Positions 12,663 to 25,140 of a DNA stretch of 64,000 nt are shown here, piece by piece. The stretch lies in contig VWZX01001091.1 in the NCBI GenBank assembly GCA_013399015.1, forward strand, positions 620,001 through 684,000, given 5' to 3'. The stretch is from Galbula dea (lineage: Eukaryota; Chordata; Aves; Piciformes; Galbulidae). Positions within the stretch are counted from its first letter, which is position 1. Each line of letters opens with the position of its first letter. The position numbers were made by a program, and so were the translations under genes. The notes below the pieces were generated by a model that did no database searches, had not been told where the DNA came from, and worked only from the letters and a program-made list of their open reading frames with translations.

Positions 12663-15600
12663 GAAGCAGACAATAATTAACTGTTTGGGGATGCCAGGAT
12701 TTGTCATGTGGCTATCACCAGAATTTGTTTTAAAGTGATCCTTTAATGCAGATGTTGATTGTGTATTTCCTTGAGGTAATGTATTTGTATGATTAAAAGT
12801 TCCTATGCACTGATAGCTAGACTGATCAGCAGCAAACAAATCTTCATGCTTTCTACAAAGCAATGCTCTTCCACTGGCTATTTATGTTTCATTCCAAGAT
12901 TTGATATAGGACAAGAGCTACAATACCCCATCATACCAGCATTTGAAAGCCTAGATCACTATGTAATTTTGTAGCAAAATGCTACAGATTTTTAAATAAA
13001 CTATTGCTGTTGTCATTGTCTTGACTTTCATTGTCTCATATTTCATACAGCCAGCTGATGCTCAAATGTGTTTTGTGATTTTAATCTCCTCCCTTAGGCT
13101 TACCCACAAAACTCCACAACATACTTATTCAGCAAATTAACTAAATTATTTCCTTCCCAAAGTAAAGCTTAGATCTTCAGAGGGAAGGCTGATGGGTTTT
13201 GGCAGAAAAGTCTGGAATTATGGAGTCACTAACTGTAAACCAGCTACAACTATGGATCAAGGAAGTGTGAATTAAAAGAAGGCCATAGTGAGACAAATCA
13301 TAATTTTGCTTATAGTAACTTTCCTGACATCATCTGAACTATGGTCAGGAATCTTTGAAGGAGTCTTCCATCAAATTCTTATGCCCACAGTGCACTGAGT
13401 TATACACATGCAACAAAGAGGTTATTTTCACCACAGCCAACCCACTAGGGCCAACTTTATGTCCTTTAAAGGTACAGACTACAAGCAATATATGCTTTAA
13501 AGATAGATAAATTGTCATTTCTTTTTAAGCAGCATTGTAAAGGTCATTGCATGCAAAAACCAGAACAGGGTAAATTCTCACTCAGTGTGTCAGTTTTGAG
13601 GTGCTATATTTAAGCAATCAGTAACCCTTCCTATGTCTGTAAGGTGCAGCATGTGAGTCACAGGCAGCCTTGGAAGAAACACACTCTGGTCAGACATGGA
13701 CATGCCAGTTGGCTGCCTGCCTTCTGGACAGGAAAGTTTTACATCCCTTATTTCCCAGGCACAACCTTGCTGACAGATCCAATTACACAATCTCAGCAGG
13801 ATAACCTGTTCCTAGTCCTTTAGAAAAAACATTGACCCATACTGCCCCCAAGCCAAAAGTGCAGAGCCTCTCAAGACAAAAAACCCCTTCCCTGCAATAA
13901 CTCTTTTCCTCAGGCTACCAAGAGCTCTGGGTAAGCCCTGCAGAACTTGAAGGTGCCAGCTAACCAAGTGGAGGTCACCCTTCTTTAAGCAATGGCAGGA
14001 AAGCTACCTGGGTGCTATCCATCCATCACATACAGCCAAGGGAGGAATAGGGCTAGAGGTTCTGGGAATGACAAAGCCCACACAACCCCTTGTAGTGCTC
14101 AACTCAGTGCTGTTTCAGGGGGGCTTGTCTACAGGCTTGTACCTTGACCATAGATTTCAATGTCTAACACTCCCCAAACCTACACAACTCCTGTTGGTGC
14201 TGGAGATTGTCCCCCACAGCATATCCCAGGGGAGAGATTGCTCTTAGGACAGGCTGTCTGCACCAGTGCTGGGGATGAGGACAGAGGGTCTCTATTCCCT
14301 TCATTTGTAAGGGTGGAATTTGAGTGGGAGCTGAATCCTGTCAAGCTCTTCCTGTCCTGCACACACCCTTGTCAAAGAGCTCTTTGGAGAATACAGAAAG
14401 AGGATTAATGCTAATAGCTGTCTGCCTGTCATTTGAAAATCTCAAGCAGCACTTGCTGGCTTTTCCTCATGAGTCTCTAATGCACAATACTGCAAGGGCA
14501 CCTGAAAGGATACTTTGCAGAGAGTATGCAGAGCAAGCAACAAGGTGGACAAATGACCCTGCAGGCTATGAATGCAGATCATAGCCTCCACACCAGATGT
14601 GGTGAAGCCTTTTGGGGTAGGAAAAAGCCATGCATGTGAAGCCATTTTGTCATCATTCATTCCTTTCAATCATGTGCTGTAATTCATTACACCATGCATT
14701 TTCAGAACAGCCACCCTGGGACCACATTCACTTAGCATAGTTAATAACAACACTCTCCCAGCAGTCCTCCTTATCTGGCACTTAGACCTGCAAGTCTGTG
14801 CAACAGACACCACATTTCTTGGACCAGGCTAACAGCTTCTTTGGCCAGGCCAATCTTAATCCCATAAGAACCATAAACAGGAGTGAATTCTGATCCTCAG
14901 GAGTTCTGTTTTACTTAAATAAAATAACCAGAGCATTGGTTACAGACTTTGGAGATGCTGCATGTAATTGCTGGAACAAGGCAGCAGAGGAGAACACAAG
15001 GTGTGAAGAGTTGATAAGATGACCAAAAGCTCAGCAGCTGATGATGCACACTAGCAGTCAGCTCTGAAAGAATGAGGCCACCATCCAAAAGCACTGTTGG
15101 TTAGTGACATTACAGGAGGCAAGGACACCCATTTGCAGTGCCTTACATTTGTTTATTTTACATTGGCAAGGGGAGGACTGTAAGGACACTCAAGCTGACC
15201 TCTCTGAAGAGCATCTTAGCAACACAACAACATTCCTTTAGCTCTGGAGACAATTCCTGTACTAACTGTACTCAGTTGTGCTCTTAGCCACCACTTTCTT
15301 CCTTTCACCATGGTCCTACCTCACCACCTGCACATTCTCCAGCCATCCTAAAGAAGCAGCCTTACTAAATGCTAAGTGGGGTGTGAAGTGTGACTTGAAC
15401 TCAGACCTTGTGCCCTCTACTGATGATTCACATTAGTCAGGCTGCCAAGTACCCAACATCTACTCTTCCCTGGACATGCTTTGCACCCTGTTGTGGATTA
15501 GCTCTGGTAGGCAGCTGGGCTCCACACAGCTGCTTGCTCACCCCCACACCCTTCATGTGGGATGGGGGAGAGAATCAGAGGGTAAACATGGAAACCACGA

Positions 15601-16140
15601 GCTGAGATAAAGGCAGTTTAACAGGTAAAGCAAAAGCTGCACACTCAAGAAAGAAACATAAGGAATTAACTCATTAACTTCCCATCAGCAGGCAGGTGTT
15701 CAGCCATCTCTGTAAAAGCAGGAGTCCCTCACACAACAGTCATCTGGGAAGATAAACACCAGAACTCTGAATGCCCTCCCTTCCTCCAGCTTTTATTGCC
15801 AAGCATGATGTCACATGGGGTGGGAATATCCTTTTGGTCTGTTGGGGTTGGTTGTCCCAGCTGTCCCCTTCCCAGCTTCTTGTGCATTCCCAGTCTGCTT
15901 GGTGGGGTGGTGTGAGGAGCAGAAAGAGCCTTGACTATGTAAGCACTGCTCAGCAGTAACAAAGACATCCATGTGTTACCAGCACTGCTTTGGTGATAGA
16001 TCCAAAACATCCAGCTTCTACAAAGAAAATTAACTCTACTTCAGCCAGGCCCAAAGCACAAATGCAACACTAGCATTTGTACTATATTAACAGCAGACAA
16101 TTTCCCTTCATTTTATCTGGGGATACTTTTTTTGTTTAGG
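12663..16140. other. Unique non-coding DNA, no gene seen
   Basis: No open frame over 100 codons is present and no repeat was recognised. The 14.1-14.7 kb part has several overlapping short open frames on both strands, but none resembles a protein and no splice or start context supports one. Confidence 0.65.
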
Positions 16141-16162
16141 TTTTTTTTTTGGGGGGGGGGGG
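16141..16162. repeat. T10-G12 homopolymer junction
   Basis: Ten T are followed directly by twelve G. Runs of this length are often misread, so the exact length should not be trusted. The G run could take part in a G-quadruplex only together with other G tracts, which are not obvious nearby. Confidence 0.85.
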
Positions 16163-16230
16163 TTGTTTGTGGAGCTTTCTGTTGTTTGGTTGTTTGTTTT
16201 GGCTTGTTGGTTGTTCAACCTACAGAAATG

Positions 16231-16277
16231 CATCCACATTCAACCTCTTACCACATAGGTGCTCTAGGGGTTCAAAC
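16231..16277 (+). repeat. 47-bp dispersed direct repeat, copy A
   Basis: This sequence begins catccacattcaacctc and ends aggggttcaaac. It recurs at 18534-18580 in the same orientation with one difference (T at 16265 versus C at 18568). The flanks on both sides are unrelated between the two copies, so the similarity stops abruptly. It does not match any CR1 segment in the window. The family, if there is one, was not recognised. Confidence 0.85.
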
Positions 16278-18533
16278 CTCTGGTGTTTTCTTTTTTCCAT
16301 CTCCCTTGGGTGATGCTTTGAAAGCAACAACAATCATGCAAGATGCTTGCTGAAAAGTTAAGCAGAATACATTAACAGAAGTCGCCAGCCACTGAGGTTC
16401 AGTGCTGTTCTAATGCAACTAAAAACTGCTGTGGCTTCTGCAGATGATGTAAAATTCATGCAGGTAAATAAGGCAAAGAAATGTAAGAATTCTTACAAAA
16501 TGTGCATTTTGACAAAGCTCAACAGCAACATGTCAGAAAACACAGGGATATGTTTCTAAGGCATCTGAACATCTGAAAGCAGATATTGTATAAAGTGTTT
16601 CAGTTGAGCATGGGAGGAAGGAAAAAGTCTGACCCTTAACTGTGGAAAAAATGGACTATTCCAACTGTGTCTCTATATAAATAAAACAGCAGAGAGGATA
16701 GAATCTGGCTGGGCTTGTAGCTGTGAGCTTCTTCCCAGCAGCCCCAGGCCAGCAGGCTTTTGCTCTTTAATGGCTTCATGCCCTCTAATTAAGGTTTCCA
16801 AGTACAATCCCTTTGAACAAATGTTTACATTTGTCTTGTTAATTCCCATTACTTAATAATCAGAGGCCCCTGCAGTTACCTCAACACAGGGAAGATGAAC
16901 CAAAGACATGATCATATCAGGGATTTTGACATTTAAACACCCAGCTTACACAAAGTTAACACCTGCAGATATAAACCATGGATAAACAAGACTAACAATG
17001 CACATTTTAACCCCAAGGAAAAGTCCAAAAACACAATTCATGGGTTTATAAACTGAATTATGGCATGATAGTCCCATAACATTTTGTTTTACTCCCATAA
17101 CATTGTATTTAGTGCATTTTGAAAATATCTTGACCAAATTTTTCTTGAAAAAAAGAAAAGAAGTTGTCTTTTCTTTATAACACAGATTCAGCCATTTGTT
17201 GTCCATGCTGCTCTCCTTTGGGCAAGTCATTTAATCTCATTTGGACTACAGTTAAATAAATGGGGGCTGTAGCACTTCCCCATGCTGTAAATGAGCAGGC
17301 CCTTCAACAGAAATAAGCCAAAGCTGAGTTGCAGGAACTACAGAAGCACCTGGACAGCTGAGACAGAGGCAAAGTCAAGCTGATTAGAAAAGCCAACCAG
17401 GGAAAGGCCACCTTGTTGCAAATTATTTCTCTTGAGAGGGCACTGAATGCTGTGCATCTAAGAAAAAGCATAGAGCTATAGAAAAAACCTGTAGGTATGT
17501 GGGAACTGGTAACACTGGCTTGCTGAATTTTTCTTTTGTGGGTTCTTGAGATGCTGGGAGACATTGAAAAAGCTGTTTTGCCTACTTTGAAAAAACCAAA
17601 CCCCAAACCAAACAAATAAAAGCAGAGTGGAAAGACAAAAGATGCTAAAGGGGATGGAAAATGTGTCATGTTGTTTTGTGCAAGAATTGAGGGTATGGAA
17701 GTTTAGTGGAGACAAAATTCCTTGGTCAGAGGGCAGATGTGGCAACCACCAACTCAGCTGAGGGCAAGACAACCAAAGTATGCAGTACTCCAGCCAACTG
17801 CCACCCTGACTAGGACTGCTAACATGAGCATGGCACAACCCCACCAGGCAGTCACCAGCAAGATAACAGACTCTCAGCTTCCCACTCCATTGGAAGAACA
17901 AAGATCCCAGCTCTTCACCACAGCAAGCATACCTTTACTGCAAGTCTACTACATGGGGCTAAGTGTTGGCTTCCAAATCATGATGCTCACATAAATTGTA
18001 ATGAATATGTACATTTTAGCTCCCTCCTACCTTATATATCACCTACCTGTCTACAACATTTTATGGACAGATAACATTTCTATAATGAAGTTATTGTAAT
18101 AATGCTGGCATAACTGTTAAACACTGGGCAAACTGGGGCCACTATAATTAAGTGGACATTTAAACAGGCAGTTGCTTGTTCAGTAGGATGATCATTCAGG
18201 TACACAACATCTAAGCCATTTCTCAACACCTCATGTTATCACCTTATCCAGCCAGCACAAGTAAGTGTGTGCTGCAATTGCTTTTTTCAGTAACAAAAAA
18301 GGAAATGGTGGAATTCTCATGTTTTAAAGTGGCCTTAGAATTAAAAATCCTTTTGCATTTTTTTAGACAGCCAGAAAAGACAAAAATAACCTCCTGCAAT
18401 ACTCATTGGCATCACTGAATTCCCATTTTAACACACACTATGCACTTCATGCAGCTCTGCAAGTGACAGCTATGTTTGCTATAAGCCTACGTGCTTGATT
18501 CCTCCAGAGGGACAGGTAAGCTGTTTCCTTACA

Positions 18534-18580
18534 CATCCACATTCAACCTCTTACCACATAGGTGCTCCAGGGGTTCAAAC
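18534..18580 (+). repeat. 47-bp dispersed direct repeat, copy B
   Basis: This is the second copy of the sequence at 16231-16277, 2.3 kb downstream, same strand, 46 of 47 bases identical. Near-identity in DNA that otherwise shows no shared sequence implies either a recent local duplication or two fragments of one unrecognised repeat family. The end ggggttcaaac loosely resembles the B box of RNA polymerase III promoters, but no A box or SINE body accompanies it. Confidence 0.85.
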
Positions 18581-21500
18581 AGCCAACCAACCTTCTCTTA
18601 GGACACTTTTCAAATGCCACTTCTACATTTCCTTGCCTGCTTGTTCTCAACAAACTCTGCCTCTTTCTTGTTTTGGCATTGCCCTTTATTACTCAAACTT
18701 CTTCAGAAGTAGCTTGTCTTGCATTTTCTCTCTCACCTATTTTCTCCATCCCCCTGTATTAAATTAAACAATATCATTATGCAGTAAACAGCCCAATAAC
18801 CCAAGTCAGCATATGGTATTCATAAGTTCTTATTGTGCAGCTCTAAATCTGTCACAGCTTCCATTTAAATGTCCTGAACTTTGCAAAACTCTGAACAATG
18901 TGGTAAAGGTACAGCTTCAACAGCAGTAGAAAACCCATCCCATTCAGGCTGAACACTCATTCACAAGGCAGAAACCTCCTATACAGACAAACCATAAAGG
19001 GAATGCTTTAGTGAAAAGCACTGGATCTACTCTATGCATGTAAATCAAATCATACTGTGAACATGCATTAAGTCTCCACACGCCATGCAGGAGGCAGCCA
19101 CGATGCACAACCTGCTTCTGCTGGGAGGTGCAAGCTCTCCAGTGCCCCTGGCCAAAACATCTGGGTGCAACTGCTGTAAACCACAAGACTAACAGGACAG
19201 CAAGCACATCATGCAACAGCCTGCCCATCAGGTCTCATGATCATGGAAGAAATCCTTCCTTCTCTCTCCTTTGTCCACCAGCAATGAAGGAGGAGTATCA
19301 AGTTCCACCATAAGAATAATGCAAAATATTTTGCTATTGATTATGAGATGAAGGAACCTTCTCTTTAATGTAACCATTGAGTCTGACAGCTGATTTAGTT
19401 GCATACACACAGAAAACAGCAATAAAGAGCAAGAAAATAAAGCAAGGCAGCACACTCCACTCCTGTGGTGTGCTTGGGAGTGCTGCACAGGTTAGACTGG
19501 GAGCTCTATTAGCATATGACCTACATTTTTAAATTAATTTTGTTCTCAAGTTAGGTGTTCAGGGTTTTTCTGCTCCTGCAGGCAATTGGTACTATTGTAT
19601 GTGTATTAATATATCAGCTCCACCATGTGTTTCCCCTCCCCTCCAGTGTTTGCAAGGGAGGTTTTCAGCAGCAGGGGGAGGGTCTTCTCATAATCAAGGT
19701 CCAAGCGTTGCTGACTCTCCCATTCTGCACACTGCAATGCTCCTGTCAGCAAAGCAGCAGTAACAACTGATGAGTGTTCACATGGGACCACTCAAAGCTC
19801 TAAGGACAAAGAATAATCTGTATTAGAAATGGAGGAGGAAGAAACTAAATGAGAAGGCAGAACCAGTTAAGGTTTGCAATGAAAAAACTGAAAAGCTATA
19901 AAAAAAAAAATCAAAAGGAGAAAAGGAAAAACAAGTTGATCTGAGCTGGAGGAGGGTTAGAAGAATGAAAGGTTTCTCCAAGTCTTTGAAAGAGGTGAAG
20001 CACAAATTGAGAGACAATTTATGACAAGCTAAAATTAACATAATAGATACCTTATTGAAATTGTCTAACAAGAAGGAGAAGCTAAGTGGGAAGTACTGTT
20101 TGATTTCTGTTCATTTGTTTACAGTAAGGTTACACATGGAAATGCTGCAGGGTTGGTTTGACATTTTGATAGGCTTCAGGAACTATGACATGGACAATCA
20201 GAGAACCTCTTAAAGGAGTTCTTGGGAGGTAGGAAAATATCAGGAGGAACAGAGATACATTTGAACCAAAGGAGTGATTACAGCAATTGTCACCCAGCAG
20301 AGAGCTTAAAAGTTATTAAGTAATTTCAGACACTGAGAAAAACTAACAAGAACTAATACTGGGGACCAGCCCCCAGAAACAGCATCATACCCACAGGATG
20401 AGTACTTCACAGGACACTACAGCAGCAAATGTTAACTGAAATAGGATATTTCCACAAGAACCATGTCTTCTAGCTGAAGAAACCTTCCCTCCCCTCTGCG
20501 AAATTTTGCTTTACAATGTTTCATAGCACCTCGTAGAACTTGCATTACCTGGAACCATCCTTAGAGAGCTCAAGTTTCTTGTGTTGCTGGAATTATTAAA
20601 TAGACATGAAAATAATCTTGCTTTCTTTTTAAAGAGTGATTTTGAGCAGAAGTCTGATTACTGTGCTTAATTCAGTGAGCCCTGGCCAATACAAGAAACC
20701 TCTGGCTTGTCTGAATGAGCCCTTCAGCCCCTGGTTATACATTTGTCAAGCAGGTGAGGGATGGCTTCAGAGCTGGCATTTTTAGATGCTGTTTGCACAT
20801 AGGAACTTGTGTTATACTAGATTGTGTTCCCAGACCATTCTTTGTCTTCTCCTCCTGAATTAGGCAGATATACAGAGTTCATTGAATGAGAACAGTCCCA
20901 TCTATGAAAACATAAGCAGAGTAAGCAATGCTGTTTGGAGTCTTTCTTGCAAAATTGAAGTCAAAGAGAAAGAGGTTTTTTATCTTCTAACTAAAAATTT
21001 ACATCATGCTTTTCCTCTGTGGATGGAACAGACTAAAACATCAATGTTCTATCAACAGGAAAGCCAAATTTGGTAGCTAGCCCACATTCAAGGTGGACAA
21101 TTCATTGAGACATACTGCCTCCAACAGTCACATTTGTGGGGTCTACATCAAGACAACGTCCTTGTCATGCAGCCTGATATGTACCACTCACAATTAGAGG
21201 TATCCACTGGGTCCCACCTCAGTCATTCCCTAGCCAGAGACAGGAAGGACTGTCATGCAAGTCAGCTCAAGCAAGCTAATAGAGGTGCACTTGCTCCATT
21301 ATATGGCACCACATATGTTCCTCATGTGAGTGATGCTGTCACCTTGATCAAAGAGCAGGAGCAGTTCCCTTGCTGGAGCAACAGGAAAGGATTTGCAGTT
21401 CTTAGTATGGGACAAAGGGGAGTACTTAAGCAGGTCTAGGGGTCTACTCACCAGGGATCTCTGGCAAGTCACAGGCACTGGGAAGCTATCTTCAGTCTAC

Positions 21501-24500
21501 AGTCTTCTCTGCACATTGGGAATGCCCTCTTGACCTGCATGCTAGAATTGTTTGTCTTCATTCTTCTCTTGCCCTTTTTTCCTCAATACAGCCTGAATCA
21601 TCTCTATGTTTTCCATACTTCTCACAGGAGCTGTGGGTATTCTTTCATTTTCTTTTCTGAGTTTGGAGAGCTCCAAGATAAATTTAACAAGAAACTATTT
21701 CTGTAATGTCTTCAGGACAAAAAGGAGAAACACAAGATTTCCAAGTAAATGAAAGATGACAGCTAAATCTTTAAAATCATAGAAACCCTTATCTCTTCAC
21801 TACAGTATCTCCAAATCACTGATCAGAGCATACTATTTGTCCTTCTAGGTAGAGATGTATTTTGAAGAGCTCCACTGTGAGCCAGTGGTATTGTACTTGG
21901 AGAAAATAATTTGAAAAACTGTAATCACTACCAAGGAATACTTACAATTTAATTAAGGAAAGGATTATTTGACAGTGCCTAACTAGAGCTCTCTATGGAT
22001 ATGATTTTCAGAAGCACTGAAATTTCAGAGGGAATAAAGTAATTTTGTTTTTTTCTTCACCAAGTTTCCAACTCATGAGGAAGTCTGACAATACACAAGT
22101 ATATCTAGCTCTCAGAGGGATTTTTAGGTCATTAAATCTAGTCCCTTGTTCCAGAAATCACATTGTATAACCTTTTTGATAGAGGTGCACCAAAACCAGT
22201 GCCAGCTACAGAAGCATGCTTCAGCAGTGCTAGAGAGGATGTCTGCTAGCAGATGGTGATGCTAGGGCACAGCTGGTCAGGTGCTGTAAGGACCCAGACC
22301 CACACAAGTGGGAAGATGAAGCTCAAGAAGTTTGACACCAATGCCTTTCTCTTCTTTTAAATATCATGCTCAGCAATGTAAACCAAAACAAGGAACTTCT
22401 GCTCTCAGCCCTTCTTAGCACTTTGTCAAAAGATGATCAGTATCATTCCTATATGGGAAGTCAAATGAGCATTAAACATATTCAAGCTTTAGGGCTCTCT
22501 TTTTTGCTAGATAACATCAGATATTAGCCACCATTTCTTGCCTAATCACATGATCTCCTCAGTAATCAGGATTTTAATTACACAAATCTGTCTCTGGGTA
22601 TTTTCTTGCATAGCTACTAAAAGGCATGAGCATGCTGAGCTTGTGGCTGCAGTAGAGATGTGCTTTAGACCATCCAAATTGGGATAAGGTTTTCAAACTC
22701 TCCAAAGTTTGCTTGTTCTGAGGTCTACAGTTTTAGATCAGGGTGTTTAAAAATATGGCTTTGTGGCTCTTTTTATACTCTGAGCCTGGAAGAAGCTTTA
22801 GTAATGAGAGACACATGCATATATCTGCATATGCAGACACTTGCCAGCTTTCTACCCAAGGAGATGGTTATGTTGATTGTCAGAGTGCAAAGTGCTGGCA
22901 CTCACCTTGGAAAGCTTATTGCAGGGAAACCTGATGAAGGATCTGACCTGTGACCTTAAACTCCTGACAGGATAACTTCAGGCAGTTCAGAAGTCCAGTT
23001 ACTTCTGAAAAACACTCTCTAATTTGATTGCTTAACAACCTCCATCTGGTGAGCCTTCAACCCAACCAAGCAACCCTTTGGGTTCAGGTCCTCTCACAGG
23101 TTTCTCCATTCACTCCCCCAGTCCTAAAGAGAACCAAAACCAGCCTGACAATATAAAGATTAAAATTACAGATAAACTCAGCTCTGTTGCAGGGGGAGCA
23201 GAGGTAGGGATTTAATCCTTGTCCAAGCATAAGGATTTTGCAGATCTCCCTACAGGATCTATGTTCCTATCTCTTCAAGGCAGATTTTTTTACAGTGATA
23301 TACAGACAGCAGCTACTTCTTTTTTAGCAGAGTAACCAAATTCAGAATTTGACCTTGAGTACTGACAGATTAAATTCCTTACCTGATGTTTTCTCATCCT
23401 ACATAAGGATGACAAAAAACAACACCCATTTCACTGAAAGTACTACTGTTCTCATGCTTCAGCATCAGCTAAAACAAGGCTGCCAAAAAAGTACCTGCTT
23501 GCTTCCTTTATTTGTATGCCATAGATAGATGCTGTACTGACTCATTTCCTTTCATATTAAGTATCCTGCTAACTCACATAAGTTTTTGCACAAGTTACTA
23601 TTGAATAAAATTAAATAATGCTTGCCAAGGCTGGAGCCAAAATGGTTTTGGTCCTTGGGATACAGGAGACTCACTAGCATCCCATGGGAGCAGCTGACAG
23701 CACTCCATGCTAGGAAAAGCTTGGAACAGTGCTGGATTCCAAATGACCTGGTCCAGGAAAACTTATGATGGGACACAAGCTTCAAGCCCTTCCCACTGCA
23801 GAAAAGTTAGTTCACAGTTTAACTTTTCTTATTAGCCAGCTTCTACTACCACTTAAAAATAATACATGGATCAAATTAAGATCTTTAACAAGATAAGTTA
23901 AACATTACCAAAACCCTGGAACTGAATTAAGATTAAAAGATAGGTTTGAGGGACGTGGGGAGAAGGCAGAGAGTGTTGCTTAGTAGAGGTAAATATTCAT
24001 GGAGACAACTGAGAAGCAGAGCTGGCCACCTTCCATTTTTGGGATACAGGTTGATGAGTTTGGAAGGCAGCATGTTGGGGCAAAGGGAAACAGAAGTTCC
24101 CAAGCAGCCTTTTCTTGCTATTTGCAATTCTTTTATACTACAATAGCTTCTGCCATTCTCTTTTCCTCTCCTTAAAGTGTTAGGTGCCACCTCTTTCAGT
24201 AGTTTTATAGGTTTTTCAGGTCCTAATACCTTCAGAAGGGATGTTACAGACACTGTCATTCCAAGACTTAAATTCTGAAAGAGGTAGGCTTCTAGTCTAG
24301 GTACTCTGAGTGTCTCCTATGAGGAGCCTATCTCTGCACTTGCTACAGGGAGATGAAGCTCCTAATCAAAGCACTTCTGATGCCAGAAGCCAGATGATTC
24401 AAAACCTCCCCAGCCCAACACCACTCTCGTTCCCCTTAGCACATCTCACGTGCAGCACTCCACACAGCAACTTGGGAGGTCACAATGAAGACCTTCAGTT

Positions 24501-25113
24501 CACATCCAAAGCCAACTTAGAGCAATGCTGAGCCCATGCCAACTTAAACCTCTGAAGGCAAGGCAGAGGGACTGCTGGAGATCATTCAAAAGCAAAATTA
24601 TGGGAAGTCTTTCACAGTAATACAGTGGTGATGCAACTTTGGAAACACTGGATGACACCACTTCCACATTGCTAGAGCTGAGCAGTGAGCAATGCAGAAA
24701 ACTCCCATCAAAGCCAACTCTTCTGCAGCAGAGCAGAGTTCCTACTAAAAGAAGAAAGCCCAGGGTTGCTTTTAATTTGTAGAATACACAGCTTGCCCTA
24801 GTTTATACACACTGCAGCATTAGACATGCTGAAGTATCATTATTTGCCTGACTTGCAACTGAGCATCCCCTGTCTCCATTCCCCTTCTCTCCCCTGTGTG
24901 GACCATTATCCTCATTTCTGCAACTCTCATGGAATAGCTACCCTACCACTCTAATTAGTCCACTTCTTGTTTTGATAGCTGTATTTTCTAAACCAAAAGT
25001 GTCATTCTTTTCTCAGTAACCTTGATTATTTGCAAATTTTTACCTAGGATGACATTTCATTCAATCCTTTGCCCCTCTTTTCACAGATTTGTGGGGAAAG
25101 AAAGGGCTCAGCT

Positions 25114-25140
25114 GAAGTTAAGAATGCTAACCTTAACTTC
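25114..25140. repeat. Perfect 9-bp hairpin
   Basis: GAAGTTAAG (25114-25122) is separated by nine bases from its exact reverse complement CTTAACTTC (25132-25140). This is a small stem-loop of unknown significance. Confidence 0.75.

Noticed and set aside
17304..17901. Two overlapping minus-strand frames of 121 and 141 codons
   Set aside because: They overlap in different frames opposite A-rich DNA and read as low-complexity F/L-rich peptide without motifs.
22100..22200. Possible old CR1 3' end (aggtcattaaatctagtccc)
   Set aside because: Only one short block matches and the rest is unalignable by eye.
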